NCBI GenBank assembly: GCA_011390885.1
Contig: JAABRO010000007.1
Location: 30,042 to 94,041, forward strand
DNA: 64,000 nt
DNA from: Gemmatimonas sp.
GTDB taxonomy: Bacteria > Gemmatimonadota > Gemmatimonadetes > Gemmatimonadales > Gemmatimonadaceae
Direction: 5' to 3'
The notes under the pieces are model-generated. The model saw nothing but the letters and a program-made list of their open reading frames with translations. It searched no databases and had not been told where the DNA came from. This document shows, one piece after another, positions 1 to 9,325 of the stretch. The position numbers were made by a program, and so were the translations under genes. Numbering within the stretch: the first letter of the stretch is position 1; every line of letters starts with the position of its first letter.

Positions 1-1
1 G

Positions 2-628
2 CAGCCCGGCCTCTGGTACACCAATCCGTTCATGACCAAGGCCGCCGTCTCCCTGCGCGTGCGCAACTTCGAGACCGGCAAGCTCAAGGTGAACGACGCG
101 CGCTCCAACCCGGTCGACATCGCCGCGGTGGTCGTGTGGCGCGTGACGGACACGGCCGAGGCGATCTTCGAGGTGAACGACTACGAGGAATACGTGCACA
201 TGCAGAGCGAGTCCGCACTGCGCGCGCTGGCCAGCTCCTACCCGTACGACACGCACGGTGACGAGGACGTCTCGCTCTCCACGCACACCGACATCGTGTC
301 GGGCAGCCTGCTCGAGGCGCTGGTGGAACGGCTGGCCAAGGCCGGCGTGGAGGTGCTCGAGGCGCGCATCAGTCACCTCGCCTATGCGCAGGAGATCGCG
401 GCGGCCATGCTGCAGCGGCAGCAGGCCAGCGCCGTGGTTGCCGCTCGGCAGACGATCGTGGAAGGCGCCGTGGGCATGGTGCAGATGGCGCTCGAGCACA
501 TCGCGCGCGATCGCATCGTGGAGTTCGACGACGACCGCAAGGCCGCCATGGTGAGCAACCTGCTCGTCGTGCTGTGCGCCGACCGCTCCGTCACGCCGGT
601 CGTGAACACCGGCACCATCCACCACTAG
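2..628 (+). CDS. SPFH/Band 7 domain protein (5' end missing)
   Basis: The frame is open from base 2, so the true start lies outside the window; an internal ATG at 32 is not the start. The visible part holds the core of an SPFH (stomatin/prohibitin/flotillin/HflK-C) domain: a strand-rich segment around [19 protein letters not shown] and [16 protein letters not shown], then an Ala/Glu-rich helix where [21 protein letters not shown] marks the end of the domain. SPFH proteins form membrane-associated oligomeric rings that organise membrane domains or control proteases; the exact role here cannot be read from the sequence. It is followed after 37 bp by a small ribbon-helix-helix gene, a pairing I recognise from other bacteria. 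Confidence 0.85.
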   Translation, partial: QPGLWYTNPFMTKAAVSLRVRNFETGKLKVNDARSNPVDIAAVVVWRVTDTAEAIFEVNDYEEYVHMQSESALRALASSYPYDTHGDEDVSLSTHTDIVSGSLLEALVERLAKAGVEVLEARISHLAYAQEIAAAMLQRQQASAVVAARQTIVEGAVGMVQMALEHIARDRIVEFDDDRKAAMVSNLLVVLCADRSVTPVVNTGTIHH

Positions 629-665
629 TTGCGCGTGTCCGTGCGCGCCCCGTTCCGCCCTCACC

Positions 666-884
666 ATGGCTGACCGCAAGCCGTTCCTGCTGCGCATCGA
701 CCGCACCGTGCTCGACGCGGTGCAGCGGTGGGCGAACGACGACCTGCGCAGCCTCAATGGGCAGATCGAGTTCCTGCTCCGCGACGCGCTCAAGCGCGCG
801 GGGCGGGCGCGGCCGCGCACGGACCAGCGCGCCGATCACGTCGCGTCCGACGACGACGTGCCGCACGATGCGCCCTCACGCTGA
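666..884 (+). CDS. Arc/ribbon-helix-helix-type small protein
   Basis: A 72-residue protein. Residues 5-45 (KPFLLRIDRTVLDAVQRWAN, then a helix containing LNGQIEFLLRDALKRAG) fit the Arc/MetJ ribbon-helix-helix fold: one basic beta strand followed by two helices. The C-terminal 25 residues are hydrophilic and probably disordered. Proteins of this fold usually dimerise and bind DNA through the strand. It lies 37 bp after the SPFH gene and 12 bp before the next gene, so it is very likely co-transcribed with the SPFH protein. Whether it really binds DNA or acts as an adaptor of the SPFH ring is unknown. Confidence 0.7.
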   Translation: MADRKPFLLRIDRTVLDAVQRWANDDLRSLNGQIEFLLRDALKRAGRARPRTDQRADHVASDDDVPHDAPSR

Positions 885-896
885 CCGGACTCGCCC

Positions 897-2552
897 ATGC
901 CGACCTCTCCCCTCCGCCGCTCCCCGCTGCACCCACGCACGCGCGTCCGCATCGGCCTCTGGCTGCTCGGCCTCGTGGTCGGGGTGATCCTCTTCTTCGC
1001 ACGCCCGGCCGCCGCGCAATCCGCCCCGACGCGCGGGTTCACCATGGTGTACCTCGCCGGCCTGGACACGATCGGCGTCGAGCAGGTGCGCGCCAGTGCC
1101 GCCGGCTGGACGGGCGACTTGCGCATGCGCGGCCAGCCGCGGGTGCGCTGGACGCAGCGGCTGGGCGAACCGGCGGGCGTGCACACGCTCGACATCGAAG
1201 CGTGGGCCCCCGGCGCGGCCGATGACGCCGCCGCGATGCAACGGCTCACGCTGCGCACGCGCGGGGACAGCGCCTTTGTGTACGCCACGCCCGCCGCCGG
1301 TGGCGCACTCGCGACGCCGCAGGCCACGCTCGCCGCGCGCCGTGGGGCCGCCTGGCTCGTGAACCAGTCACTCGTGCACGGCGCCTGGCTCGCGCAGCGC
1401 ACCGTCGCGGCGGGCGACGACACCGCGTGGGTCATGCTCGCCAGCGGGGCGCGACTGCTCCCCGGAGGCGTCACCCGCGCGGGCGACACCGTCCGGCTCA
1501 CCATCGCCGGCGTGGAGAGTGTCTACCGCTTCGGCCCCAACGGGGCGCCGCTCGAGGTCAGCGTGCCGGCGCAGCGCCTGCGCGGCGTGATCGTGCGCGG
1601 CGCCGACGAGACCCTCGGGCGTCCGGCGCCCGTGTCCTATGCCGCCCCCGTGGGCGCACCTTACGTCGCCGAGCAGGTGCAGGTCCCCACGCCGATGGGC
1701 CATTCGCTCGGAGCCACGCTCACGCGCCCTGTCGCTGGGGCGCGCGTGCCGGTCGTGATCACCATCTCCGGCAGCGGTGCGCAGGAGCGGGACGAGGCGA
1801 TCCCCGGCGTGGCCGGCTATCGCCCGTTTCGCGAAATCGCCGACACGCTCGGCCGACGCGGCATCGCCGTCTTGCGCTTCGACGATCGCGGCACGGGCGC
1901 GAGCGGCGGCAACCACGCCACGGCCACGAGCCGCGACTTTGCCGACGACGTGCGCGCCCTCGTGACGTGGCTGCGCGCCCGCCCCGACATCGACGCCGAT
2001 CGCATCGCGCTGCTGGGGCACAGTGAAGGCGGGCTGATCGCGCCACTCGTTGCCGCCGACGATCCGCAGCTGGCCGGCATCGCGCTGCTCGCCGGACCGG
2101 CCTACACGGGCGCGCGCATCATCGACTTCCAGCAGCGCTCGGCGATCTCGCAGGCGTATCCGTCGGCGCGCGCCGTGGCGCGCGATTCGATGTTCCGCGC
2201 CGCCCAGCAGCAGCTCGACAGCATGGCGCGGTCCCAGCCGTGGTTGCGAGAGTTCCTGACCTACGATCCACTGCCCACCGCGCGTCGCGTGCGCGCGCCC
2301 GTGCTCATCCTGCAGGGGGAGACCGACCTGCAGGTCACGGCCGAGCAGGCGGACACGCTGGTCGCGGCCTTCCGCGCTGGCGGCAATGCGGACGTCACGA
2401 TGCATCGCCTCGCGGCCACCAACCACCTGTTCCAGCGCGATCCTTCGGGGCTGCCGAGCGGGTACGGGTCACTGCCCGACCGCACGGTGACGAAGGAGAC
2501 GCTCGGCCTGCTCGCCGACTGGTTCAGCGCGCGGCTGCGCACCGCGCCGTAA
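897..2552 (+). CDS. Secreted alpha/beta hydrolase (S9/S15/S33-like)
   Basis: A 551-residue protein. An N-terminal signal peptide (arginines followed by a hydrophobic segment, residues 19-42, ending ARPAAAQ) sends it to the periplasm. An N-terminal beta-rich domain of about 240 residues precedes an alpha/beta-hydrolase domain. The nucleophile elbow GHSEGG gives Ser376. Candidates for the acid and histidine are in GETDLQV and the ATNHLFQ segment near the C-terminus. This layout is typical of bacterial secreted esterases or peptidases of the dienelactone hydrolase/S33 type; the substrate cannot be told. The gene starts 12 bp after the ribbon-helix-helix gene and ends 42 bp before the convergent histidine kinase. 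Confidence 0.85.
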   Translation: MPTSPLRRSPLHPRTRVRIGLWLLGLVVGVILFFARPAAAQSAPTRGFTMVYLAGLDTIGVEQVRASAAGWTGDLRMRGQPRVRWTQRLGEPAGVHTLDIEAWAPGAADDAAAMQRLTLRTRGDSAFVYATPAAGGALATPQATLAARRGAAWLVNQSLVHGAWLAQRTVAAGDDTAWVMLASGARLLPGGVTRAGDTVRLTIAGVESVYRFGPNGAPLEVSVPAQRLRGVIVRGADETLGRPAPVSYAAPVGAPYVAEQVQVPTPMGHSLGATLTRPVAGARVPVVITISGSGAQERDEAIPGVAGYRPFREIADTLGRRGIAVLRFDDRGTGASGGNHATATSRDFADDVRALVTWLRARPDIDADRIALLGHSEGGLIAPLVAADDPQLAGIALLAGPAYTGARIIDFQQRSAISQAYPSARAVARDSMFRAAQQQLDSMARSQPWLREFLTYDPLPTARRVRAPVLILQGETDLQVTAEQADTLVAAFRAGGNADVTMHRLAATNHLFQRDPSGLPSGYGSLPDRTVTKETLGLLADWFSARLRTAP

Positions 2553-2594
2553 CCCGGCGCGGCCCGGCGCGCCGAGCGGCGGCGCGGCACGATC

Positions 2595-4550
2595 TCAGCG
2601 ACCGCTCGTCGTGCTCGCGCTCGCCTGCGCCAGCAGCTCGGCCACGGCCTGCTGGAACGCCGGCACGGTGAACGGCTTCTGCAGGAAGCGCGTGCGACGG
2701 TCGCCGGGCGCGCCGCGAATGGCGGCGTTGCGCGCGTAGCCCGACATGAAGAGCACCGGCAGCTCCGGACGCTCGGCGCGCACCTTGATCACGAGTTCGC
2801 TGCCGCCGAGGCGCGGCATGACGACATCGGTGACGAGCACATCGATCTCCTGCCGGTGCATCTCGAACAGGGCAAGCGCCTCGACACCATCGCGCGCCAC
2901 GTACACCACGTACCCCTGCCGCGCGAGCACGCGGTGCGTGAGGTCACGCACGCCATCCTCGTCTTCGACCAGGAGCACGGTGCGCGGCCCGGGCACCACG
3001 GCCACGCTGCTCGGTGACTGCCGCACGGGCCGTGCCTCGCCCACGACGCGCGGCAGGCACACATGCACCGCCGTGCCGCGCGAGGGTGCGCTGTCGATCC
3101 ACACGTAGCCATCGCTCTGCTTCACGATGCCGTACACGGTGGCCAGGCCGAGTCCGGTGCCTTCGCCCACCGCCTTGGTAGTGAAGAATGGCTCGAAGGC
3201 ACGCGCCCTCGTGTCCTCGCTCATGCCGGTGCCGGTGTCGGTGACCGAGAGGTAGATGTAGCGCCCGGGACGGATCGGCACGTCGGGCGGCAGCGACGGC
3301 GCATCGCCCTGCCAGCCTCCGTGGCCGCGCCCCACCCCGATCTCGCCGGTGCGCAGCTCGAGACGGCCGCCGTCCGGCATCGCGTCACGCGCGTTGATCA
3401 CGAGGTTGATGATCACCTGCTCGAGCTGTCCGCGGTCGGCGCGTACGAGGCCCACGTGCGCCGCCGGCGTGAGCACCACGGCGATCGTCTTGGGGATGAG
3501 GCGGTCGAGCATGCGCGTGAGCTGCGCCACCACCGCGTTGAGGTCGAGGTCCTGCGGCTGCAGCACCTGCTTGCGACCGAAGGCGAGCAACTGCCGGGTG
3601 AGGTCGCTCGCGCGCGATGCGGCACGCTCGATCTCCTGCAGCTCGCCGCGCAGCTCGCTCTCGGGCGGCGTGCGCTCCAGCAGCAGCGCCGCGTTGCCGC
3701 GAATGACGGTGAGCAGGTTGTTGAAGTCGTGCGCCACACCGCCGGCCAGCCGCCCCACGGCGTCCATCTTCTGCGCCTGCCGCAGCTGTTCCTCGAGCGC
3801 GTGCCGCTCCGTGGTGTCGAGCATGACGCCGAGCACGCGCTCGGCGCGCCCCTGCGCGTCACGCACGACATGGAAGTGGTCGTGCACCATGGCCCACGTG
3901 TCATCGGCGCGACGGAAGCGATAGGCGTGCGTGGCATTCTCCACGCGGCTCGCGTGCACCTCTTCGGCGGTCGCGAGCAGCGCGCCCACGTCGTCGGGAT
4001 GAATGCGTTCGTGCCACCACACGATCGGCAGCGCGCTGCCGCGCACGTCCCAGCCGAAGCGATCGGTGACGCCTTCGAGGAACGTGATCGTGTCGTGTGC
4101 GAGGTCCCACTCCCAGATGGCACCGCCGGCAGCATTGGTCACGAGCCGGTAGCGCTCCTCCGAGGCGCGCAGCGCGGCCTCGGTGGACTTCTGCACGCGC
4201 AGGTCGAGCGCAAAGCACCAGCCCACGCCACGCTCGCGGTCGAGCGTGGTCACGACCACGAGCACGGGCACCATCGTGCCATCCCGGTGCCGCAGCACAG
4301 TCTCGTAGGGCGGCGCCATGCCGGCTTCCTGCACGAGCGCGCGCATGACGCGCGTGGACGCGGCCGCCACGGGATCCTCGATGGCGTCCCACGACAGGTC
4401 GCCCTCGCGCAGCTCGTCGTGCGAGGCGCCGATCAGCGAGAGAAAGGCTTCGTTGGCATCGAGGATGCGTCCGTCCTGGCTCCACGCCGCCACGGCGATC
4501 GCGCGGGCATCCGGTGTACCCTCGCCACCGTGCGCCGCGGCGCCCGGCAT
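2595..4550 (-). CDS. Hybrid PAS sensor histidine kinase with receiver domain
   Basis: A 651-residue protein from the ATG at 4550; the frame stays open upstream and no strong ribosome binding site fixes the start. Domains in order: PAS (about 15-120), a second PAS/PAC (130-250, ending VMLDTTER), HisKA with GGVAHDFNN giving phospho-acceptor His274, HATPase_c with N-box [10 protein letters not shown] and G-boxes DTGTGMS and [11 protein letters not shown] (about 375-500), and a C-terminal receiver (TVLLVEDED, acceptor Asp575 in [11 protein letters not shown]). No membrane segment is seen, so it is probably a cytoplasmic sensor. The HDFNN family often phosphorylates its own receiver. It is divergent from the metalloprotease at 4704. 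The signal is unknown. Confidence 0.9.
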   Translation of the reverse strand: MPGAAAHGGEGTPDARAIAVAAWSQDGRILDANEAFLSLIGASHDELREGDLSWDAIEDPVAAASTRVMRALVQEAGMAPPYETVLRHRDGTMVPVLVVVTTLDRERGVGWCFALDLRVQKSTEAALRASEERYRLVTNAAGGAIWEWDLAHDTITFLEGVTDRFGWDVRGSALPIVWWHERIHPDDVGALLATAEEVHASRVENATHAYRFRRADDTWAMVHDHFHVVRDAQGRAERVLGVMLDTTERHALEEQLRQAQKMDAVGRLAGGVAHDFNNLLTVIRGNAALLLERTPPESELRGELQEIERAASRASDLTRQLLAFGRKQVLQPQDLDLNAVVAQLTRMLDRLIPKTIAVVLTPAAHVGLVRADRGQLEQVIINLVINARDAMPDGGRLELRTGEIGVGRGHGGWQGDAPSLPPDVPIRPGRYIYLSVTDTGTGMSEDTRARAFEPFFTTKAVGEGTGLGLATVYGIVKQSDGYVWIDSAPSRGTAVHVCLPRVVGEARPVRQSPSSVAVVPGPRTVLLVEDEDGVRDLTHRVLARQGYVVYVARDGVEALALFEMHRQEIDVLVTDVVMPRLGGSELVIKVRAERPELPVLFMSGYARNAAIRGAPGDRRTRFLQKPFTVPAFQQAVAELLAQASASTTSGR

Positions 4551-4703
4551 CGGGGAGAGTGGGGCGGCGGCAGGGAATGGGCGCGTGCTGGGCACTCGGC
4601 GGGGACGTCGGCGGTTCGAACGAGAGGAGGCTAGCTTAGGTAACGTGGCGGATCGTCCGGATGATCGCCACTGCCCACCGTCCTTTCCCTTCACTCCCGC
4701 ACG

Positions 4704-7247
4704 ATGCGTGTCCTGACCCTCTCGGCACTCGCGGCGACCGCCCTGGTCGCCGCCTGCCGGCAGCCGGCTCCGCGGCCGGCTCCCACCCCCGCGCCTGGTG
4801 CCCGCCCGACGGCGACCCCGAACGCCCCCACTACTCCGAACACTGCCCCGGGCGCACCCGGCCTCGGCGCCGGCCAGCCGCCGGCCGGCCCGGGTGGCGC
4901 CGGTGCCGATCCCGTCCCGCGCCCCTACGCGAGCGTGATCACGTCCCAGGCGAAGTCGAAGCAGGGACTCTTCGGCGTGCACGACGTGCGCGGCCGCTGG
5001 TTCTTCGAGATTCCGGCCTCCGAGATGGGCAAGGACATGATGATGGTGCGCACGATCCGCGCCACGCCGAACGGCGTGGCCGGCGGCACCATGGCCGGCC
5101 AGGCGCTCGTCCGCTTCGAGCGCGTCGGCACGCGCGTGCTCATGCGGCAGTCCAACCTGCGCAACGTCTCCACCGACAGCGGCTCGATCAACAAGGCCGT
5201 GGACATGGTGCGCTACTCGTCGATCATCGCCGCCTTCAACATCGAGGCCTTCGGCCGCGACTCGAGCGCCGTGATCGACGTCTCGCGCACGTTCACCGGC
5301 GCGATCGACGAGTTCTCGCAGGGGTGCGCGCGCCCGCAGCGTGACGCCACGCGCAGCTTCGTGGAGCGCATGGCGCCCTACGCCATCAACGTCGAGGTGG
5401 ACGCCACGCTCACCTGCAACGCGAGCGCTGCACCGGCCAATCCGTTCGGCGGCGGCGGCGGCAACGGCGGCACCACGCTCTACCACTACTCACTGGTCAA
5501 GCTCCCCGAGCAGCCGATGCAGCCGCGCCTGCACGACTCGCGCGTCGGCTTCTTCAGCACCACGCAGACCGACTTCGGCTCGGCCGACCAGCGCGTCGTC
5601 ACGCGCCGCTTCGTGAACCGCTGGCGCCTCGAGTGCTCCGACCAGAAGGTCGGCGCGCTGTGCGTGCCGAAGAAGCCCATCACCTACCACGTGGATCCGG
5701 GCACGCCCGAGTGGCTCGTGCCGTGGGTGAAGGCCGGCATCGAGGAGTGGCAGTCGGCGTTCGAGGAGGCCGGCTTCCACAAGGGCATCGTGGCCGCCGA
5801 CGCGCCGAGGAACGACCCGGACTGGAACCCGGAGGACGCGACGATCGCCGTCATCCGCTGGCTCGCCAGTCCGACCGAAAACGCCGTGGGGCCGAGCACC
5901 GTCGACCCGCGCAGCGGCGAGATCATCGACGCCGACGTCATGATGTACCACAACATCATGAACCTGCAGCGCACCTGGTACTTCACGCAGGTCGGCCACC
6001 TCGACCCGCGCGCCGTGCAGTTCCCCTTCCCGGACGACCTCATGGGTCGCCTCGTGCAGTACGTCGTCGCGCACGAGGTGGGACACACGCTCGGCTTCCC
6101 GCACAACTTCAAGTCGAGCTCGATGTACGCCATCGACTCGATCCGCAACAAGGACTTCGTCAAGCGCATGGGCCACGTGGCCAGCCTCATGGACTACGCG
6201 CGCCTGAACTACGTCGCGCAGCCGGAGGACGGCATCGACGTGGCCGACCTGATCCCGAAGGTCGGTCCGTACGACAAGTACGCCGTGAAGTGGGGCTACA
6301 CGCCGATCCCGTCGGCGCGCACGCCCGAGCAGGAGCTGCCCACGCTCGAGCGCTGGACGCGCATGCAGGACACCATTCCGTGGTACCGCTTCGCGAGCGA
6401 CGCGGGCGCGGCGGGCCCCGACCCGGGCGAGCAGTCGGAAGCCATCGGTGACGCCGACGCGGTGCGCGCCACGGAGCTCGGCCTGCGCAACATCAAGCGC
6501 ATCGTGAAGCTGATCGAACCGGCGTCCACCTCGCGCACCGGTGACGACTTCAGCGACATGCAGCAGCTCTACACGCGTCTCGTGGGCCAGTGGGGCACGG
6601 AAATGGCGCACGTCGCGCGCGTGGTCGGTGGCGCGTACAAGACGGAGAAGCGCGTGGGGCAGTCGGGCGCGGTGTACACGCCCGTGGAGCCGGCGCGCCA
6701 GCGCCAGGCGCTGCGATTCCTGCTCGACAACGCGTTCGCCACGCCCACGTACCTGCTCGAGCCGAGCATCATCAGCCGCCTCGAGGCGCAGGGCAGCCTC
6801 GCCCGCATCGGCGGGGCCCAGGCGCGCGCGCTGTCGTCGCTCGTGAGCAACGATCGCCTGCAGCGCATGCTCGAGATGGAGACGATGGCCTCGTCCCGCC
6901 GCGAGGTGTACCCGCTGGCCGACATGCTCACCGACCTGCGGCGCGGCCTCTGGTCGGAGATCTACGGCGGGCGCTCCATCGACGCGTACCGTCGCCGCCT
7001 GCAGCGCACCTACCTCGAGGCGATGGCCAGCAAGATCAATCCGCCGGCCCCGACGCCCCTGCCGGCCGGCTTCCCCGGCGGCGGTGCCGTGAGCACGGCC
7101 GACGTGCGGCCGCTGCTCAAGGCCGAGATGCGCGACCTCGATCGTGAGCTCGCGACCGCGATCGGCCGCACGAGCGACCGGACCTCGCGTGCCCACCTGC
7201 AGGACGCGCGCGACCAGATCAAGGCAATGCTCGAACCGTCGAAGTAG
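4704..7247 (+). CDS. Zinc-dependent metalloprotease lipoprotein (DUF5117/DUF4953 type)
   Basis: An 847-residue protein. The signal peptide MRVLTLSALAATALVAAC has a lipobox with the cysteine at residue 18, followed by a Pro/Ala/Thr-rich linker to about residue 75. Two beta-rich domains lead to a metzincin-like catalytic domain: His457-Glu-x-x-His461 in HEVGHTLGFPHNFK, with the third ligand His467, and a downstream Met in SLMDYARLNY that looks like the Met-turn. Large bacterial proteins of this type carry DUF5117, a zinc-dependent peptidase domain and DUF4953. Expected location is the periplasm or outer membrane. A strong hairpin follows the stop codon. Confidence 0.9.
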   Translation: MRVLTLSALAATALVAACRQPAPRPAPTPAPGARPTATPNAPTTPNTAPGAPGLGAGQPPAGPGGAGADPVPRPYASVITSQAKSKQGLFGVHDVRGRWFFEIPASEMGKDMMMVRTIRATPNGVAGGTMAGQALVRFERVGTRVLMRQSNLRNVSTDSGSINKAVDMVRYSSIIAAFNIEAFGRDSSAVIDVSRTFTGAIDEFSQGCARPQRDATRSFVERMAPYAINVEVDATLTCNASAAPANPFGGGGGNGGTTLYHYSLVKLPEQPMQPRLHDSRVGFFSTTQTDFGSADQRVVTRRFVNRWRLECSDQKVGALCVPKKPITYHVDPGTPEWLVPWVKAGIEEWQSAFEEAGFHKGIVAADAPRNDPDWNPEDATIAVIRWLASPTENAVGPSTVDPRSGEIIDADVMMYHNIMNLQRTWYFTQVGHLDPRAVQFPFPDDLMGRLVQYVVAHEVGHTLGFPHNFKSSSMYAIDSIRNKDFVKRMGHVASLMDYARLNYVAQPEDGIDVADLIPKVGPYDKYAVKWGYTPIPSARTPEQELPTLERWTRMQDTIPWYRFASDAGAAGPDPGEQSEAIGDADAVRATELGLRNIKRIVKLIEPASTSRTGDDFSDMQQLYTRLVGQWGTEMAHVARVVGGAYKTEKRVGQSGAVYTPVEPARQRQALRFLLDNAFATPTYLLEPSIISRLEAQGSLARIGGAQARALSSLVSNDRLQRMLEMETMASSRREVYPLADMLTDLRRGLWSEIYGGRSIDAYRRRLQRTYLEAMASKINPPAPTPLPAGFPGGGAVSTADVRPLLKAEMRDLDRELATAIGRTSDRTSRAHLQDARDQIKAMLEPSK

Positions 7248-7270
7248 TCGCTCGTTGCCAGGACGTGGTT

Positions 7271-7304
7271 CGGGGGTGGTCGTCCACGCGGGCGACCACC
7301 CCCG
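7271..7304 (+). terminator. Hairpin after the metalloprotease gene
   Basis: A perfect 12-bp stem (CGGGGGTGGTCG paired with CGACCACCCCCG) with a 10-nt loop, starting 23 bp after the metalloprotease stop. There is no T-tract behind it, so it may stop transcription inefficiently or protect the mRNA 3' end. It lies before the kinase gene in the same direction. Confidence 0.6.
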
Positions 7305-7331
7305 CACCGCACGTGCTCCCTCGCGTGACGT

Positions 7332-7370
7332 GCGCTCCTGTGACGCGCTCCTGTGACGCGCTCCTGCAAC
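7332..7370. repeat. Three tandem copies of a 13-bp unit
   Basis: The unit GCGCTCCTGTGAC occurs at 7332-7344 and 7345-7357; a third copy at 7358-7370 differs at the end. The array ends 32 bp upstream of the kinase start codon, where it could change promoter spacing or leader length if the copy number varies. Confidence 0.85.
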
Positions 7371-7402
7371 CCGCACCGCCATCCCGACGTAGGGACCGCA
7401 AC

Positions 7403-9238
7403 ATGCCGACCTTCACCACCGATGACCTCTCGCCACTGCGCTCCCTGTTGCGCGGACAATACCAGATCGAGCGAGAACTCGGGCGGGGCGGCATGGGCAT
7501 CGTGTTCCTCGCGCGCGACGAGCGGCTCGACCGCCCGGTGGCCCTCAAGGTGCTGCCGCCCGCACTCGCCCGCGACGAGGCCACGCGCACGCGCTTCCTG
7601 CGCGAGGCGCGCCTGGCCGCGCAGCTCTCGCATCCGCACATCGTGCCCGTCTACCGCGCCGACGAGCTCGACGGCCTGGCGTTCTTCGCGATGGGGTACG
7701 TGGAGGGGGAGACGTTCGGCGCCCGCATCCGCGACCGCGCGCGACTCGGCGCCGTCGAGACGGTGCGTGTGCTGCGCGAGGTGGCGTGGGCGCTCGCCTA
7801 CGCGCACGCGCGCGGCATCGTGCACCGCGACGTGAAGCCCGAGAACATCCTGCTCGAGCGCGCGTCGGGGCGTGCCGTCGTCACCGACTTCGGCATCGCC
7901 CGCTCGAGCGTCGACCCGTCGCTCACCGCCGACGGCCACGTGCTGGGCACCGTGCACTTCATGAGCCCCGAGCAGTGCACGGGCGAGGCCGTTGACGGCC
8001 GTAGCGACCTCTACGCACTCGGAGTGACGGGCTTCTTCGCCCTCAGCGGCCGGTTGCCCTTCGACGAGGATGCCCCGCAGGCGGTGATCGTCGCCCATGC
8101 GACACGCCCCGCGCCTTCGCTGCGCAGCATCGCGCCCGATGTGCCGGCCGCGCTCGCCGACGTCATCGATCGATGCCTGCAGAAGGACCCCGCCGCGCGC
8201 ATCCAGACCGGTGAGGCGCTCGCCGAGGCGTTGACCAAGGCGCTCGAGACCGATGAGGCCGATCGTCGCGTGCCGGCGCGCGTGCTCCCCACCGAGCAGG
8301 CGCACGCCGTGTGGCGGCGCGCCGCGCAGCTGCAGGCCGAGGCGGCCTCACGCCTCGAGTCGCGCCTGCGCGCGGAGCCGGAGCCGGAGCGCGGCGCGGC
8401 GGTGGTGCCGGCGGGCGCCGCAGCCGATGCCCCGCCGACGTCGGGGCTGCGCGTGCACGATGTCGCCGCCGCGGCCGTGGAGGCGGGCATCTCGCAGCAG
8501 TACGTCGCACTCGCGCTCGCGGAACTCGAGCGGGCACCCGAGGCGCTGCATCGCGCCGACGACCTGCCCGCGTGGAAGCGGCAACTCTCCACGCGCCTGC
8601 TCGGCACCGACGAACGCACGTTGTCCGTCACTCGCACGTTCCGCGTGCCGCCACGCGAAGCGCTTGCCGCCCTCGGTCGCACGCTCCAGGCACATCCGTA
8701 CAGCCTCACGCTGCGCGACACGCTTGGCGGTCATCCGCTGGACGGCGGCGTGCTGGTGTTCACCCTGCCGGCGATGGTGGACGCGACGTACAAGTGGACG
8801 TACACCCGGTATGCGGTCTACTCACCGGAGCTGCGCGTCTCCATGCGCGCCGCACCGGGCGATGCGCGCGCGTGCGACGTCACGATGCAGGTGGACCTCG
8901 CGCCCGGGCTGACGGCGGTGCTGGCCGGCTACACGTTCGGCTGCGCCGGCCTGGCGGCTGGTGGTGCCGGCATCGGGCTGGCCGTGGGTGCCAAGGCGCT
9001 GGCGCTCACCGGTGCGTTGCTCGCCATGCCGGCGCTCGCCGGCTGGGCCGTGGTGGGCATGGGCAGCGCACTGGCCGTCGCCCCGCTGCACCGCTGGGCC
9101 ATCCGCAAGGTGCGCAAGGAGCTCGAGGACACGCTCGCGGCGATCGAGACGTCGGTGCGCGCGCAGGACATCTTCGGTGAGCTTCCGCCGGCGCTGCCGC
9201 GCGGCCCGTCGCTCGCGCGGCTCAGCGGGCTGGAATGA
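7403..9238 (+). CDS. Membrane-bound Ser/Thr protein kinase (Hanks type)
   Basis: A 611-residue protein; the ATG at 7403 is chosen because the kinase domain follows directly. Kinase domain about 20-275: Gly-loop GRGGMG, ATP-anchoring Lys49 in VALKV, catalytic loop HRDVKPEN (141-148), DFG (162-164), and GTVHFMSPEQ in place of the usual GTPxYMSPEQ. The middle part is Ala/Glu-rich; a C-terminal beta-rich part is followed by a long Gly/Ala hydrophobic stretch (about residues 510-565) that should be one or two membrane segments near the C-terminus. Such kinases phosphorylate regulators in Gemmatimonadota and Acidobacteriota. No PASTA or WD40 sensor domain is present. Target unknown. Confidence 0.9.
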   Translation: MPTFTTDDLSPLRSLLRGQYQIERELGRGGMGIVFLARDERLDRPVALKVLPPALARDEATRTRFLREARLAAQLSHPHIVPVYRADELDGLAFFAMGYVEGETFGARIRDRARLGAVETVRVLREVAWALAYAHARGIVHRDVKPENILLERASGRAVVTDFGIARSSVDPSLTADGHVLGTVHFMSPEQCTGEAVDGRSDLYALGVTGFFALSGRLPFDEDAPQAVIVAHATRPAPSLRSIAPDVPAALADVIDRCLQKDPAARIQTGEALAEALTKALETDEADRRVPARVLPTEQAHAVWRRAAQLQAEAASRLESRLRAEPEPERGAAVVPAGAAADAPPTSGLRVHDVAAAAVEAGISQQYVALALAELERAPEALHRADDLPAWKRQLSTRLLGTDERTLSVTRTFRVPPREALAALGRTLQAHPYSLTLRDTLGGHPLDGGVLVFTLPAMVDATYKWTYTRYAVYSPELRVSMRAAPGDARACDVTMQVDLAPGLTAVLAGYTFGCAGLAAGGAGIGLAVGAKALALTGALLAMPALAGWAVVGMGSALAVAPLHRWAIRKVRKELEDTLAAIETSVRAQDIFGELPPALPRGPSLARLSGLE

Positions 9239-9241
9239 AAG

Positions 9242-9280
9242 ACGACGCGCCGGATGTCGAGCTGACATCCGGCGCGTCGT
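9242..9280. terminator. Bidirectional terminator hairpin
   Basis: A perfect 17-bp stem with the 5-nt loop GAGCT. It lies in the 87-bp gap between the convergent kinase and LVIVD genes, starting 3 bp after the kinase stop. A-residues precede it and GTCTT follows it, so it can serve both strands. Confidence 0.85.
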
Positions 9281-9325
9281 GTCTTCGCGGGCCGACGGCT
9301 TCGGGCCGACGGCGCGTGATGCGCC

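Noticed and set aside
4551..5486. N-terminal extension of the histidine kinase frame at 2595-5486
   Set aside because: The extension lies antisense to the metalloprotease start and signal peptide and is low-complexity. The PAS domain begins just after the ATG at 4550.
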